Shown: positions 43,603 through 52,348, numbered from the stretch's first letter. The stretch: DNA of 64,000 nt from Mesobacillus boroniphilus (GCF_018424685.1 NZ_QTKX01000003.1:434001-498000), one strand, 5' to 3'. Numbers and translations: made by a program. Notes: generated from the letters alone by a model not told the origin.

Positions 43603-43705
43603 TTTAATATATTGGCGAAAATACAAATATATCGACCACTTTTTTCAATATATTGGCGAAAATTCAAATATATCGACCACATATCGAATTATTTCGACCA
43701 ACTCT
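43603..43705. repeat. TTGGCG / TCGACCA repeats, second cluster
   Basis: ATATTGGCGAAAATNCAAATATATCGACCAC occurs twice, 41 bases apart, followed by TTTCGACCAACT; same words as at 15745-15905. Confidence 0.75.
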
Positions 43706-43718
43706 TCAAATTCCCTGG

Positions 43719-44987
43719 TTAAACACCGGCTGCCTTCTTATTTTCATACATCCGGAACATTGCCCAGAACAGTACCGCGCTTAAAACTGCGAGAATGCTG
43801 AGGATTGTGAACGTCCAGCCGTAACCGATCCAGACGGTTAGCGGAATGCTGATTGGTGCGATCGTCCTCCCAATCGTATATCTCAATGAAGCGGCCGCAA
43901 AATATTGTCCCCGCATCTGCTCAGGTGCGAGATTGGAAATGAATGTCTGCTGCAGACCGGCTGTCATCAGTTCAGCCAATGTGAACACAGCCATCGCCGC
44001 AATAAGTCCCCAGATCCAGTTCGTCGCACCAAACATCAGGATTGCGACTGCATAGATTAACGACGACAAGACAAATACATTTCGCTCGCGGAATCGGGTC
44101 ACCCATCTCGTTACAACGACAGTGAAGAGGGCAACGAGCAATCCATTTTCGGAAAGGATCAATCCAAAAGCCTGCTCGCCATTGACGGTGAATACTTTGC
44201 TGCCGAGTTCGAACACGGTTTGATTATGCACCGTATCCTTTGTGTAAACAGGGAATAACAGATCAAGCTGCATGAATGTTTGCGCCGCCAAAATCCCTGC
44301 AATGATGAACATGAGGAAGATTTTATCCTGGACGATAATCTTATAATCGGCAATTTGATCTTTAAGGAAGTCATACCATTTCCCATTCTCTGCACGTGCC
44401 TGCTTGGCGGAAGCCGGCACCGTTTCACGTGTCCATTTTGCAAGGACGAGCGCAAGAAGGATAGAGATAATCGCCACTGCGATCATCAATTCAAACCGAT
44501 ATTTTACATAAAAAATCGCTCCGAGAATCGGGCCGACTACGACAGCGATATTGATCTGCGTATAAAAAATTGCGAACACGCTGCTTCGGTCTTTTTCCGG
44601 GACAACATCAGCGACCATCGCCTGGCTGGCCGGCCAGTAGATGGAGCCGAACATTCCGACCAGCGTAAAGCAGATGAAACCGAGCATCGGCGAGGTGAAC
44701 CATGGTGAAACCGCATAGGCAAAAACAAGGAAGGCAATTCCCTGGCCAAAGGCTGAGATAACCATCATCCGCTTGCGACCGAACCTGTCAGCCGTATACC
44801 CGCCAAGCAGATTGGCGAATACAGAGAAAACCTGAGAAAAAATCAGCAGAAACCCTGCCTTATCCTTACCAAAGCTCTCAGCAAAATAAATCGTTAAAAA
44901 CGGAAAAAACATCCAAAATGTTATATTCATCAAAGCCTCGCCAAACAGGCGAATCTTCAAGTTGCGATCCCAATCCCTTATCCTCAT
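43719..44987 (-). CDS. MFS transporter (DHA1-like)
   Basis: A 422-residue protein with 12 membrane helices and the MFS loop 2-3 motif (GGYTADRFGRKRMM). A second family mark is GSIYWPASQAMVADVVPEKD. The extended hydrophilic stretch in mid-protein (about 190-205) fits the central loop. Substrate unknown; drug or sugar efflux are options. ATG 44987 is chosen because AAAGGAG lies 8 bases upstream; an upstream start adds ten basic residues. Confidence 0.88.
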   Translation of the reverse strand: MRIRDWDRNLKIRLFGEALMNITFWMFFPFLTIYFAESFGKDKAGFLLIFSQVFSVFANLLGGYTADRFGRKRMMVISAFGQGIAFLVFAYAVSPWFTSPMLGFICFTLVGMFGSIYWPASQAMVADVVPEKDRSSVFAIFYTQINIAVVVGPILGAIFYVKYRFELMIAVAIISILLALVLAKWTRETVPASAKQARAENGKWYDFLKDQIADYKIIVQDKIFLMFIIAGILAAQTFMQLDLLFPVYTKDTVHNQTVFELGSKVFTVNGEQAFGLILSENGLLVALFTVVVTRWVTRFRERNVFVLSSLIYAVAILMFGATNWIWGLIAAMAVFTLAELMTAGLQQTFISNLAPEQMRGQYFAAASLRYTIGRTIAPISIPLTVWIGYGWTFTILSILAVLSAVLFWAMFRMYENKKAAGV

Positions 44988-45095
44988 CGTGTTTCTCCTT
45001 TTATATCTAAATGACAACCAACGAATATCATACTACTTTGAAGGAATTTTTTACAAGTTAAATCATTTTGCATTTTCCATTCTCTTTGCAAATAA

Positions 45096-45121
45096 AAAAG
45101 CGGCGCAATGGCCGCTTTTCG
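45096..45121. terminator. Terminator of topB
   Basis: AAAAGCGGC gcaatg GCCGCTTTT between convergent-facing flanks of topB and MFS. Confidence 0.8.
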
Positions 45122-45135
45122 TGTAGCTATAGTTT

Positions 45136-47232
45136 TTAATCCTTATCCTCCATCGCTGCTTTCAGCAAGTCTCCAAGGCTGGTGCCGAAGTTTTCCTGGG
45201 ATGGCGAGTATTTTTCCTTCAGCTTGCGTTCCTCGCGCTTGGATACACCTTTTTTCTTTTTGTCCTCGGCCTTTTCGACGACATTGCATGGTCGGCATTG
45301 GAAGTAGGCGCCTGCCTTGCCGTTGTGGATTTCCATTCGCTTATGGCACTGAGGACAGCGTCTTTGCGAAAGCTTTGGATCCTTATGCTTGCGGAAGCTG
45401 CACTCAGGACTGGAGCAGACGAGGATGCGTCCGTCCTTTGTCTTGCGTTCCTTCATGAACTCACCGCACTCAGGGCATTTTGAGCCTGTCAGATTATGGG
45501 CTCGGTAGGTTTTGTCGCTCGTCTTGATTTCAGATACAAGGCGGGCAGTCTGCTCACGAATCCGCTTTTTGAAAGCCTTCGGATCACCTTTGCCTCGCGC
45601 AATCTCCTCGAGCTCTTTTTCCCATTTTGCCGTCAATTCAGGGGAAGTCAATTCATCATTCACAAGGTCGATGAGCTGCTTACCCTTTTTAGTTGGGTAC
45701 AGGCGGCCATTCTGTCTTTCCACGACTTCTGATGAGATGATCCGCTCGATGATCTCCGCCCGTGTTGCCGGAGTACCGAGTCCGAATTTCTCCATTTTAG
45801 CGAGAATATCCGACTCAGACAGGCGAAGCGGCGGTTCGGTCATTTTTTTATTCAGGGTGACTTGGCCAACAGAGTAGCTCTTCCCTTTTTCGAGGTGGCC
45901 AAGTGATTGTGTAGCGGCATCGTCTTCATCTTTCCCGAGAACCTTTTTAAAGCCAAGTTCAAGAATATTCGTTTCCCGTGCTGACAGTGATTCATCTTCA
46001 ACATCGAAGTTAGCATGGATTACTTCATACTGATAAGCCGGGTAAAATAAAGCCAGGAATCGGCGGACGATCAAATCGTACAGCTTCCGTTCATCTGGCG
46101 ACAAATCAGCAAGGTGAAGGCGTTCCTCTGTCGGGATGATCGCATGGTGGTCAGTGACTTTCTCATTATTGAATACCCGCCGAGCCTGTACTTTGCCTTT
46201 CTGCGCAAGTGCCGGCTTTGCTTCGTCACGGTAACCGGACATGATGCCCTGCAGGCGGTCCGCCATTGTCGCTTCCATATCGGTCGTCAAATAGCGAGAG
46301 TCTGTACGGGGATAGGTGACGAGCTTGTGCTGTTCATACAATCCCTGAAGCACATTGGAGGTTTTTTTGGCGGAAAAACCAAAACGTTTGTTGGCATCTC
46401 GCTGCAGTTCGGTCAGGTCATATGGAAGCGGCTGCGGTTCTGACTTTTGCTTGCGGTCGATTGATTTTAGGATAGCCTTTTTGTTGGACAGTTTCTTTTG
46501 AATCTGTTCTGCTTTTTCCTTTGAAAAAATTCGTTTTTCGCCTTTATGCTCCCATTCTGCATTCAACGAGCCGACCTTTGCCTGGATTGTCCAGTACTCC
46601 TTCGGAACGAACTTGTTGATTTCATCCTCGCGTTCAAGGACCATTGCGAGTGTTGGTGTCTGGACACGACCGGCAGATAAAGGATCTTTGAATTTTGTTG
46701 TCAATGCCCTCGAAACATTCAGCCCAATCAGCCAGTCAGCTTCGGAACGGCAGACAGCAGATTCATAAAGGTCTTCAAACTGCTTTCCGGGTTTGAGGTT
46801 TTTAAAACCATCCTTGATTGCTCGGTCCGTTTGAGAAGAAATCCAAAGTCTCTTGATTGGTTTCTTCCATTTGATGCGCTCGAGGATCCATCTGGCGACA
46901 AGCTCACCCTCACGCCCGGCGTCAGTAGCGATAATGAATTCACCGACATCCTTTCGTTCAGCAAGGTGCTCAATTGCCTTGAACTGATGACTCGTCTGCT
47001 TAATGACCTTCAGCCCCATTTTATCCGGGATGATTGGCAGCTCTTCAAGTTTCCACACCTTATATTTCGGGTCATAATTCTCGGGCATTTTCAGTTCAAT
47101 CAAGTGGCCGAGCGCCCAGGTGACGATGTATTGATTTCCTTCGAAATAGCTTTTATTCGTTTTATTGCACCCAAGTACACGCGCAAGCTCGCGGGCAACA
47201 CTTGGTTTTTCTGCAAGTACTAATGATTTCAT
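45136..47232 (-). CDS. topB: DNA topoisomerase III
   Basis: A 698-residue type IA topoisomerase. TOPRIM domain at the N terminus (MKSLVLAEKPSVARELARVL; ATDAGREGE), the active-site Tyr307 in YPRTDSRYL, and a C-terminal zinc-binding region with CPEC...CSSPEC and CPQC...CRPC pairs (about 585-645), then a Lys-rich tail. TopB decatenates replication and recombination intermediates. ATG 47232 (AAAGGAG upstream) gives the canonical start; a longer frame adds five residues. Length about 30 residues shorter than B. subtilis TopB. Confidence 0.96.
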   Translation of the reverse strand: MKSLVLAEKPSVARELARVLGCNKTNKSYFEGNQYIVTWALGHLIELKMPENYDPKYKVWKLEELPIIPDKMGLKVIKQTSHQFKAIEHLAERKDVGEFIIATDAGREGELVARWILERIKWKKPIKRLWISSQTDRAIKDGFKNLKPGKQFEDLYESAVCRSEADWLIGLNVSRALTTKFKDPLSAGRVQTPTLAMVLEREDEINKFVPKEYWTIQAKVGSLNAEWEHKGEKRIFSKEKAEQIQKKLSNKKAILKSIDRKQKSEPQPLPYDLTELQRDANKRFGFSAKKTSNVLQGLYEQHKLVTYPRTDSRYLTTDMEATMADRLQGIMSGYRDEAKPALAQKGKVQARRVFNNEKVTDHHAIIPTEERLHLADLSPDERKLYDLIVRRFLALFYPAYQYEVIHANFDVEDESLSARETNILELGFKKVLGKDEDDAATQSLGHLEKGKSYSVGQVTLNKKMTEPPLRLSESDILAKMEKFGLGTPATRAEIIERIISSEVVERQNGRLYPTKKGKQLIDLVNDELTSPELTAKWEKELEEIARGKGDPKAFKKRIREQTARLVSEIKTSDKTYRAHNLTGSKCPECGEFMKERKTKDGRILVCSSPECSFRKHKDPKLSQRRCPQCHKRMEIHNGKAGAYFQCRPCNVVEKAEDKKKKGVSKREERKLKEKYSPSQENFGTSLGDLLKAAMEDKD

Positions 47233-47312
47233 GAATACTCCTTTCAAAACACAACAGTTTTGCTTATGCTTTACTTATAATATCAAATTAAAATCATCTC
47301 AACTTCGAAAAT

Positions 47313-47796
47313 TGTCTAGCTCCAGCGCCTAGCCAGTTTTCATCCTTTGAGGTTGCTTCTTCGAGTATCTTGCGAGAAGCGTTAGCTTTGAGCAGCTCGA
47401 GTCGCTTGTCCAGCTGCGGCTCCTAACTCCTCGAGACGCTTCGGTCCTGCCAATGAAGTCAAAGAGCGACTTCACAGGCAGGCCCTCCAACGCTTGTCGG
47501 AGTTGAGCAGTCGCCTCCGCATTTCGAATTGTCTAGTTGCGCCTCCTAGAAACTCCGAAACTTCAACTCCGCCGGCAGAAGCAAAAAGCGCTTCTTTGTC
47601 GGAGTCTCCAGTTTCTGTGTTTCTGGACAGTCGGCTATACTTTTTCGATTTCGGTTCTGCCAATAAAGTCAAAGAGCGACTTCACTGTCAGGCCCTCCGA
47701 GGCACACGATGTGCTAGACCCGCCAAGCCACAGGACGTGGCGGTTTTCGGCGGGCAACACTTGTCGGGGCTGACCGAGGCGCTTTCGCTTTTCTTA
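47313..47796. repeat. Large dispersed intergenic repeat (GTCTAGCTCCAGCGCC family), copy 2
   Basis: A 480-base composite with GTCTAGCTCCAGCGCCTAGCC, two internal copies of TGCCAATxAAGTCAAAGAGC-GACTTCAC-GxCAGGCCCTCC (47454 and 47658), CTTGTCGG and the terminal GGCTGACCGAGGCGCTTTCG-CTTTTCTTA. The GAAGTC/GACTTC arms can fold. No ORF with a ribosome site. Confidence 0.75.
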
Positions 47797-47836
47797 GTAT
47801 AATGGAAAAAAGAGATTTTTTGTAATGGGGGAGAGC

Positions 47837-48739
47837 ATGAGCGACTATATTAAAGAAATCCGTGAGCTTATTGGCAGCAGGCCATTCATTCTTGTTGGTT
47901 CTGCTGTGCTTGTTTTTAATAAAGAGTATGAAGTACTGCTGCAGCTGCGTTCCGATACCGGCAAGTGGGGGATTCCGGGAGGCGCAATGGAACCCGGCGA
48001 AAGCTTTGAGGAAACTGCTCGCAGGGAAATATTTGAGGAAACAGGACTTCGTATAAAAAGGCTGAAATTTTTAGACGTGGTTGCTGGAGAAGAGTACTAT
48101 TTCAGATATCCAAATGGGGATGAAATTTATAATGCGATTGCCTTGTTTGCATGCGAGGAGTGGGAAGGGAAACTACAGATGCTTGATGGTGAAAGCAAGG
48201 ATCTTCGCTTTTTCCCAATGGATAAGCTGCCTCCGCTAACGGAAAGGCAAGAGCTGATTTTTAAAAAGGTAAAAGATTGCGGATTCCTGCCCGAATTCAG
48301 GCAAATCAATCTTAATGTGATTATGGAGTGTGCTGAAGTTCTTGAACTTCAGAGGAAATCGTACAGGATAGAAGCGGATCTGATCGGCACAGATGAAATC
48401 CCGCCGTTAAAAGAAACCTTCGAGCAGCTTCAGGATTGCGGCGAAACCTTTATTGGCTGTTATGTCAATGGAAGGCTGGCAGGGGCTGTCTCGTATAAAA
48501 AAGAACGGAACGTACTGGATATTCACCGTATGATGGTTCACCCGGAATTTTTCCGCAGAGGGATTGCCAGGAAGCTGCTTGATCAATTGGACCAGATAGG
48601 AGCCCCGGAAATGATCGTTTCGACCGGGTCAGCAAACACACCGGCAGTGAAACTTTATGAAAAAATCGGCTTTGAGCGCCAGGAAGATTCAGTAGTTGGC
48701 GATGGGCTGGTAATCGCTAATTTCAAGAAGTGGAATTGA
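47837..48739 (+). CDS. Nudix hydrolase - GNAT acetyltransferase fusion
   Basis: A 300-residue two-domain protein. Residues 1-145 are a Nudix domain with the full box GGAMEPGESFEETARREIFE followed by ETGL. Residues about 155-300 are a GNAT domain (ETFIGCYVNGRLAGAVSY; HPEFFRRGIARKLLDQL with the acetyl-CoA loop; ANTPAVKLYEKIGFERQ). The first domain hydrolyses a nucleoside-diphosphate derivative, the second acetylates an amine; the common substrate is unknown. ATG 47837 follows GGGGGAG. Terminator after it. Confidence 0.9.
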   Translation: MSDYIKEIRELIGSRPFILVGSAVLVFNKEYEVLLQLRSDTGKWGIPGGAMEPGESFEETARREIFEETGLRIKRLKFLDVVAGEEYYFRYPNGDEIYNAIALFACEEWEGKLQMLDGESKDLRFFPMDKLPPLTERQELIFKKVKDCGFLPEFRQINLNVIMECAEVLELQRKSYRIEADLIGTDEIPPLKETFEQLQDCGETFIGCYVNGRLAGAVSYKKERNVLDIHRMMVHPEFFRRGIARKLLDQLDQIGAPEMIVSTGSANTPAVKLYEKIGFERQEDSVVGDGLVIANFKKWN

Positions 48740-48745
48740 TTGTGG

Positions 48746-48784
48746 AAAAGCCCAGCAGGAATCTCAATCCGGCTGGGCTTTTTG
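48746..48784. terminator. Terminator after the Nudix-GNAT gene
   Basis: AAAAGCCCAGC ... GCTGGGCTTTT with a 15-base loop. Confidence 0.8.
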
Positions 48785-48808
48785 ATGTTTACGCCAGGTC
48801 ATACAAGA

Positions 48809-48973
48809 TTATACTTCGTCTTCCTCTACACGATTTTTGAATGCCTCCTGGACGACGAGGAATTCCTCATCTTCCTGCGCTTCGGTTTCAGGACGCTTTG
48901 CTTTCAGCGCACCTGAAGGCAGGTCACCGGGATGGCCTTTTTTCTTATGGTTGAACTCTTTGCCTCTGCCCAT
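48809..48973 (-). CDS. 54-residue charged small protein
   Basis: An ORF from ATG 48973 with a perfect site (AGGAGGG, 48981-48987). It starts [17 protein letters not shown] and ends RVEEDEV: a basic N-terminal and acidic C-terminal half, no membrane segment. It resembles small YfhD/SASP-like spore proteins in composition, not assigned. Divergent from the peroxiredoxin gene. An overlapping ATG at 48977 is out of frame. Confidence 0.7.
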   Translation of the reverse strand: MGRGKEFNHKKKGHPGDLPSGALKAKRPETEAQEDEEFLVVQEAFKNRVEEDEV

Positions 48974-49088
48974 TCATGAACCCTCCTTTCTTGTCCAAAG
49001 TAGTTTTTCCTGTTGGAACCTGAAATATAAAAAATCAATTGCATATGATTGTATAGATAAAAATTTTAAGAAAGAAAGGGCGGCTGAA

Positions 49089-49700
49089 ATGGACGAAAAA
49101 TTGTACGCTCAAGATTTGGTTGAGTGCCCGACTGTTTTTTGCGCGAACCGTGATGACCAGGCTCCGCTGTTTACAGCAGATGCGTTGATTAATGGTGACA
49201 TAAAGAAGATCAACCTTGAGGATTACCGGGGGAAGTGGGTCATTTTATTTTTCTACCCAAGTGATTTCACCTTTGTCTGACCGACAGAACTAGCGGCGGT
49301 CGCCGCTGTTTACCCTTATATAAAGGCGCTGGGTGCTGAATTGCTGGCAATCAGCACAGACAGCGTATATTCCCATAAGGTTTTTAAGGAGACATCTCCA
49401 TCTTTGAAGAATGTTACGTATCCAATGGTAAGCGACAGGACTCAGGTAATCAGCCGTGCTTACCGAATCCTTGATGAAACAACGGGGGCTTGCTTCAGGG
49501 CATCGGTGTTCATCGATCCTGAAGGGATTATCAGAGCTAAGCTAGTTTATCCAGGCAATGTCGGCCGCAACCTTCCTGAACATGTAAGGCTGTTGCAGGC
49601 ATTCGAGTATGCCAAGCAAACAGGAAAAGGAGTGCCGGCAAACTGGGTCCCTGGCCAGCAAGGAGTCAGTACAGATCCATCAAATATAGGGAATATTTAA
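49089..49700 (+). CDS. prxU: Selenocysteine-containing peroxiredoxin (in-frame UGA at the peroxidatic position)
   Basis: A 203-residue AhpC/TSA-family peroxiredoxin if UGA at 49278-49280 is read as selenocysteine (residue 64). The context is DFTFV-U-PTELAAV, where homologues have the peroxidatic Cys in DFTFVCPTE; everything before and after is intact and in one frame. A hairpin with a bulged U and GGUC loop lies 17 bases after UGA, like bacterial SECIS elements. The peroxide-reactive Sec lowers H2O2 or organic peroxides. The usual C-terminal resolving VCP motif is missing; Cys near GACFRAS may resolve. Homologues known: PrxU of Eubacterium. Conventional gene callers would split it. Confidence 0.88.
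49278..49280 (+). other. UGA (selenocysteine) codon in prxU
   Basis: In-frame UGA exactly at the catalytic Cys position of the peroxiredoxin; an otherwise undamaged reading frame of 203 codons argues against a nonsense mutation. Confidence 0.85.
49288..49310 (+). promoter_or_regulatory. Candidate bacterial SECIS element
   Basis: AAC-(T bulge)-AGCGGC-GGTC-GCCGCT-GTT: a 6-bp perfect upper stem with GGUC tetraloop (49298-49301), a bulged U and a 3-bp lower stem. The GGUC loop begins 17 bases after the UGA; E. coli fdhF has GGUC 18 bases after. Confidence 0.75.
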
Positions 49701-49705
49701 TGCTT

Positions 49706-49736
49706 ACAGGTCCTGTTATACAGGTCCTGTTTTTTA
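49706..49736 (+). terminator. Terminator after prxU
   Basis: ACAGGTCCTG ttata CAGGTCCTGT (one T-T mismatch) then TTTTTT. Confidence 0.7.
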
Positions 49737-49761
49737 TGTCGTACAGTTCCTGTGCTTGTCT

Positions 49762-49791
49762 GGGCTGGACAAGGCGCTTACGTTTTTCTTA
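49762..49791. repeat. Fragment of the dispersed intergenic repeat (3' end)
   Basis: GGGCTGGACAAGGCGCTTAC-GTTTTTCTTA matches the terminal part of the repeats at 22588 and 47313. Confidence 0.6.
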
Positions 49792-49797
49792 TTTGTC

Positions 49798-49813
49798 TGT
49801 GACCAGCATCACA
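49798..49813 (+). promoter_or_regulatory. Fnr-type operator upstream of cydAB
   Basis: TGTGACCAGCATCACA, an exact TGTGA-N6-TCACA palindrome, 125 bases upstream of the cydA start. Confidence 0.6.
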
Positions 49814-49895
49814 AAAGAATAATAAAAATGTCACAAATTCTCTACATAAATCTTCGATATCACTCACAAAGTTTTTTTAAAATAGAATTAAAATT

Positions 49896-49913
49896 ATGTT
49901 AAATATTTCACAA
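49896..49913 (+). promoter_or_regulatory. Rex operator at cydA
   Basis: ATGTTAAATATTTCACAA matches TTGTGAAATATTTCACAA at 16 of 18 positions. Rex, an NADH/NAD+ sensing repressor, controls cyd genes in Bacilli. It lies 25 bases before the start codon. Confidence 0.7.
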
Positions 49914-49937
49914 ACTAAATTTAGGGAGGAACAAAAG

Positions 49938-51290
49938 ATGGATGAGGTCCTGATATTAAGCCGGATCCAGTTTGCTGTAACTGTGTTTTATCACTTTTTA
50001 TTTGTGCCATTAACGATTGGTTTAGTCATTCTCGTTGCCATCATGGAGACAAAGTATGCGCGCACCTTGGACCAGACGTATAAGCGAATGGCGGATTATT
50101 GGGGAAAACTGTTCGCTATTAACTTTGTGCTTGGCGTGATTACCGGCATTACGATGGAATTCCAATTTGGCACGAATTGGTCCGAATACTCAAAGTATAT
50201 GGGAGATATTTTCGGATCACCGCTCGCGATAGAAGCGCTTGTCGCCTTTTTCCTAGAATCGACCTTCATGGGCATCTGGCTGTTCGGCAAGGATAAGTTT
50301 TCACCGAAGCTGCGGGCGATTTCAATTTGGATGGTAGCGCTAGGCACGAATATTTCTGCTCTCTGGATTATTACTGCCAATGGCTTCATGCAAAACCCAG
50401 TCGGATATGTCCTAAAAAATGGACGTGTTGAGTTGAATAGCTTTTCGGAGCTTGTTACCAATCCGTATGCCTGGTATATGTTCGTACATACTGTTGTAAG
50501 TGCATATATTGTCGGGGCGTTCTTCATGATGGCAATCAGTGCTTACCACCTGCTGAGGAAGAATGAAACCGCGTTTTATAAAAAGTCATTCAAATACGGA
50601 CTGGCCATGGCGTTGTTTTCTGCGACACTTACGCCGTTCATCGGCCACCAGTCCGGTGTGTTTGCGGCAAAAATGCAGCCGGCAAAAGGTGCAGCGATGG
50701 AGGCCGTCTGGGAAACACAAAAGGACATGCCATTCCATCTGATTCAGATTCCGGACCAGGAAAATGAGCGTAATGCTTTTGAGGCAATCAGCATACCGAA
50801 GCTGGGCAGCTTCTTCTATACAAACTCCTTTGATGGGGAAGTCACTGGTTTAAATGATATTCCTAAGGATGAACGGCCGAATGTGGAACTGGTCTTTTTC
50901 GCGTTCAGAGTCATGGTCGCACTTGGTGTCTTTTTTATGGCTGTTTCATGGTACGGCTTGTACCTTTACCGGAAAAATAAACTGGAGAACTCACCAAAAT
51001 ACTTGAAGCTAGTCCTTTATTCTGTGCTGCTTCCGTACCTGGCGATCAATGCCGGCTGGATGGTAGCAGAGGCGGGACGTCAGCCATGGGTTGTGTACGG
51101 TTTGATGAAAACATCCGAGGGTGTGTCGCCAATCGCGTTGTCCCAGGTGGTATTCTCTTTGGCTGCACTTGTCATTTTCTATACAGTTTTGTTGATAGCA
51201 GATGTCTATTTGATCATCAAATATGCTAAAAAAGGTCCAGAATCAGAGCTTAAATATGGCCTTGAAGGAGGCGTGAAGCATGTCTCATGA
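49938..51290 (+). CDS. cydA: Cytochrome bd ubiquinol oxidase subunit I
   Basis: A 450-residue membrane protein with nine predicted helices. Marks: N-terminal SRIQFAVTVFYHF (first heme ligand His in FYHF), GIWLFGKDKF, and GRQPWVVYGLMKT near the end. The Q-loop is the short Firmicute type. The oxidase reduces O2 to water with menaquinol at low oxygen. ATG 49938 is chosen because AGGGAGGA lies 9 bases before it; a further upstream ATG at 49896 coincides with the Rex site. Overlaps cydB by 11 bases. Confidence 0.96.
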   Translation: MDEVLILSRIQFAVTVFYHFLFVPLTIGLVILVAIMETKYARTLDQTYKRMADYWGKLFAINFVLGVITGITMEFQFGTNWSEYSKYMGDIFGSPLAIEALVAFFLESTFMGIWLFGKDKFSPKLRAISIWMVALGTNISALWIITANGFMQNPVGYVLKNGRVELNSFSELVTNPYAWYMFVHTVVSAYIVGAFFMMAISAYHLLRKNETAFYKKSFKYGLAMALFSATLTPFIGHQSGVFAAKMQPAKGAAMEAVWETQKDMPFHLIQIPDQENERNAFEAISIPKLGSFFYTNSFDGEVTGLNDIPKDERPNVELVFFAFRVMVALGVFFMAVSWYGLYLYRKNKLENSPKYLKLVLYSVLLPYLAINAGWMVAEAGRQPWVVYGLMKTSEGVSPIALSQVVFSLAALVIFYTVLLIADVYLIIKYAKKGPESELKYGLEGGVKHVS

Positions 51291-52308
51291 TACACTTGCA
51301 ATCATTTGGTTCGGTTTGTGGGGATTGATTTGGACGGTTTATTTCATCCTCGATGGATACACTCTTGGGACTGGAATGCTGTTCCCGTTCATTGCGAAAA
51401 ACCGCCAGGAGAGAAACCAACTGCAGGAGGCGGTGGGCCCATTCTGGGGAGGGAATGAGGTCTGGCTAATCACCGCGGGAGGAGCGACTTTCGCAGCATT
51501 CCCAGCTGTATATGCGGACATGTTCAGCTTTTTATATACACCACTTTTCTTGGTGCTGATCGCATTGTTTATCAGGGCTATAGGACTCGAATTCATGCAT
51601 AAGGATGACAACCCACTATGGCAGGCAGCGTGCAAATGGGGCTTTTTCACCGGGAGCTTTTTGATAGCCTTTTTATTCGGAGTGACCTTCGCCAACCTGT
51701 ACCGTGGATTGTTGATTGGACCAAATGGCTATGAAGGCAATTTGTTCAGCTTGTTGAATGGATACGGTATCCTGGGAGGATTATTGTTTGTCTCATTGTT
51801 CCTTCTGTCAGGATCTCTATGGATACAGTTGAAAACAGCAGGACAAACCGCAGTTCGTGCATACAGGTATTCACGTGTTTTGGCCAGTGTTACTCCAGCC
51901 ATGCTGTCTCTCTTTTTCCTGGCAACTGTGAACAGGACGCCATTGCTCGACAACTACTCACAGCACCCAGTCCTTTGGATTGTGCCGGTTATCGCACTGA
52001 TTGCAATGCTGGCAGCAGCCTACTTTATTTTTAAAAAGAAAATCGGTTACGCCTTTACTGCTATCTGTGTGACGATTTTTACCAAGATGGCCTTCGGCTT
52101 CATCGGGATGTTCCCGAACATGCTGCCGTCAAGAATAGACAGCGCCTATAGTGTGACTCTTTTCGACGCAGCTGGAAGCAAGCTCAACCTGACCATCATG
52201 TTCATCGTTGCAGTGATCTTCGTGCCAATCATCATTGCCTATCAATCCTGGAGTTACACACTCTTCAAGGATAAGATATTAAAGGAAAGTGCAAAAGGAT
52301 ATCAATAA
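51280..52308 (+). CDS. cydB: Cytochrome bd ubiquinol oxidase subunit II
   Basis: A 342-residue membrane protein with eight to nine helices; typical start (WFGLWGLIWTVYFILDGYTL) and GNEVWLITAGGATFAAFP near residue 65. It pairs with CydA. The start overlaps the cydA 3' end, with GGAGG upstream, so it is translationally coupled. cydC/cydD assembly genes are not adjacent, unlike the B. subtilis cydABCD operon. Confidence 0.96.
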   Translation: MSHDTLAIIWFGLWGLIWTVYFILDGYTLGTGMLFPFIAKNRQERNQLQEAVGPFWGGNEVWLITAGGATFAAFPAVYADMFSFLYTPLFLVLIALFIRAIGLEFMHKDDNPLWQAACKWGFFTGSFLIAFLFGVTFANLYRGLLIGPNGYEGNLFSLLNGYGILGGLLFVSLFLLSGSLWIQLKTAGQTAVRAYRYSRVLASVTPAMLSLFFLATVNRTPLLDNYSQHPVLWIVPVIALIAMLAAAYFIFKKKIGYAFTAICVTIFTKMAFGFIGMFPNMLPSRIDSAYSVTLFDAAGSKLNLTIMFIVAVIFVPIIIAYQSWSYTLFKDKILKESAKGYQ

Positions 52309-52321
52309 GTGTAAGGCGTCT

Positions 52322-52348
52322 GGGCTGAACGAGTCGCTTGCGCTTTTT
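52322..52348. repeat. Fragment of the dispersed intergenic repeat after cydB
   Basis: GGGCTGAACGAGTCGCTTGC-GCTTTTT matches the 3' end of the 47313-47796 repeat. Confidence 0.55.

Noticed and set aside
48837..49091. Upstream extension of the peroxiredoxin frame to 48837
   Set aside because: It runs through the divergent promoter region and the opposite-strand 54-residue gene; the ATG at 49089 gives the standard N terminus.
49089..49280. Truncated peroxiredoxin pseudogene broken by a stop
   Set aside because: The downstream part is in the same frame and fully conserved, the TGA falls exactly at the catalytic Cys codon, and a SECIS-like hairpin follows; read-through as selenocysteine fits better.
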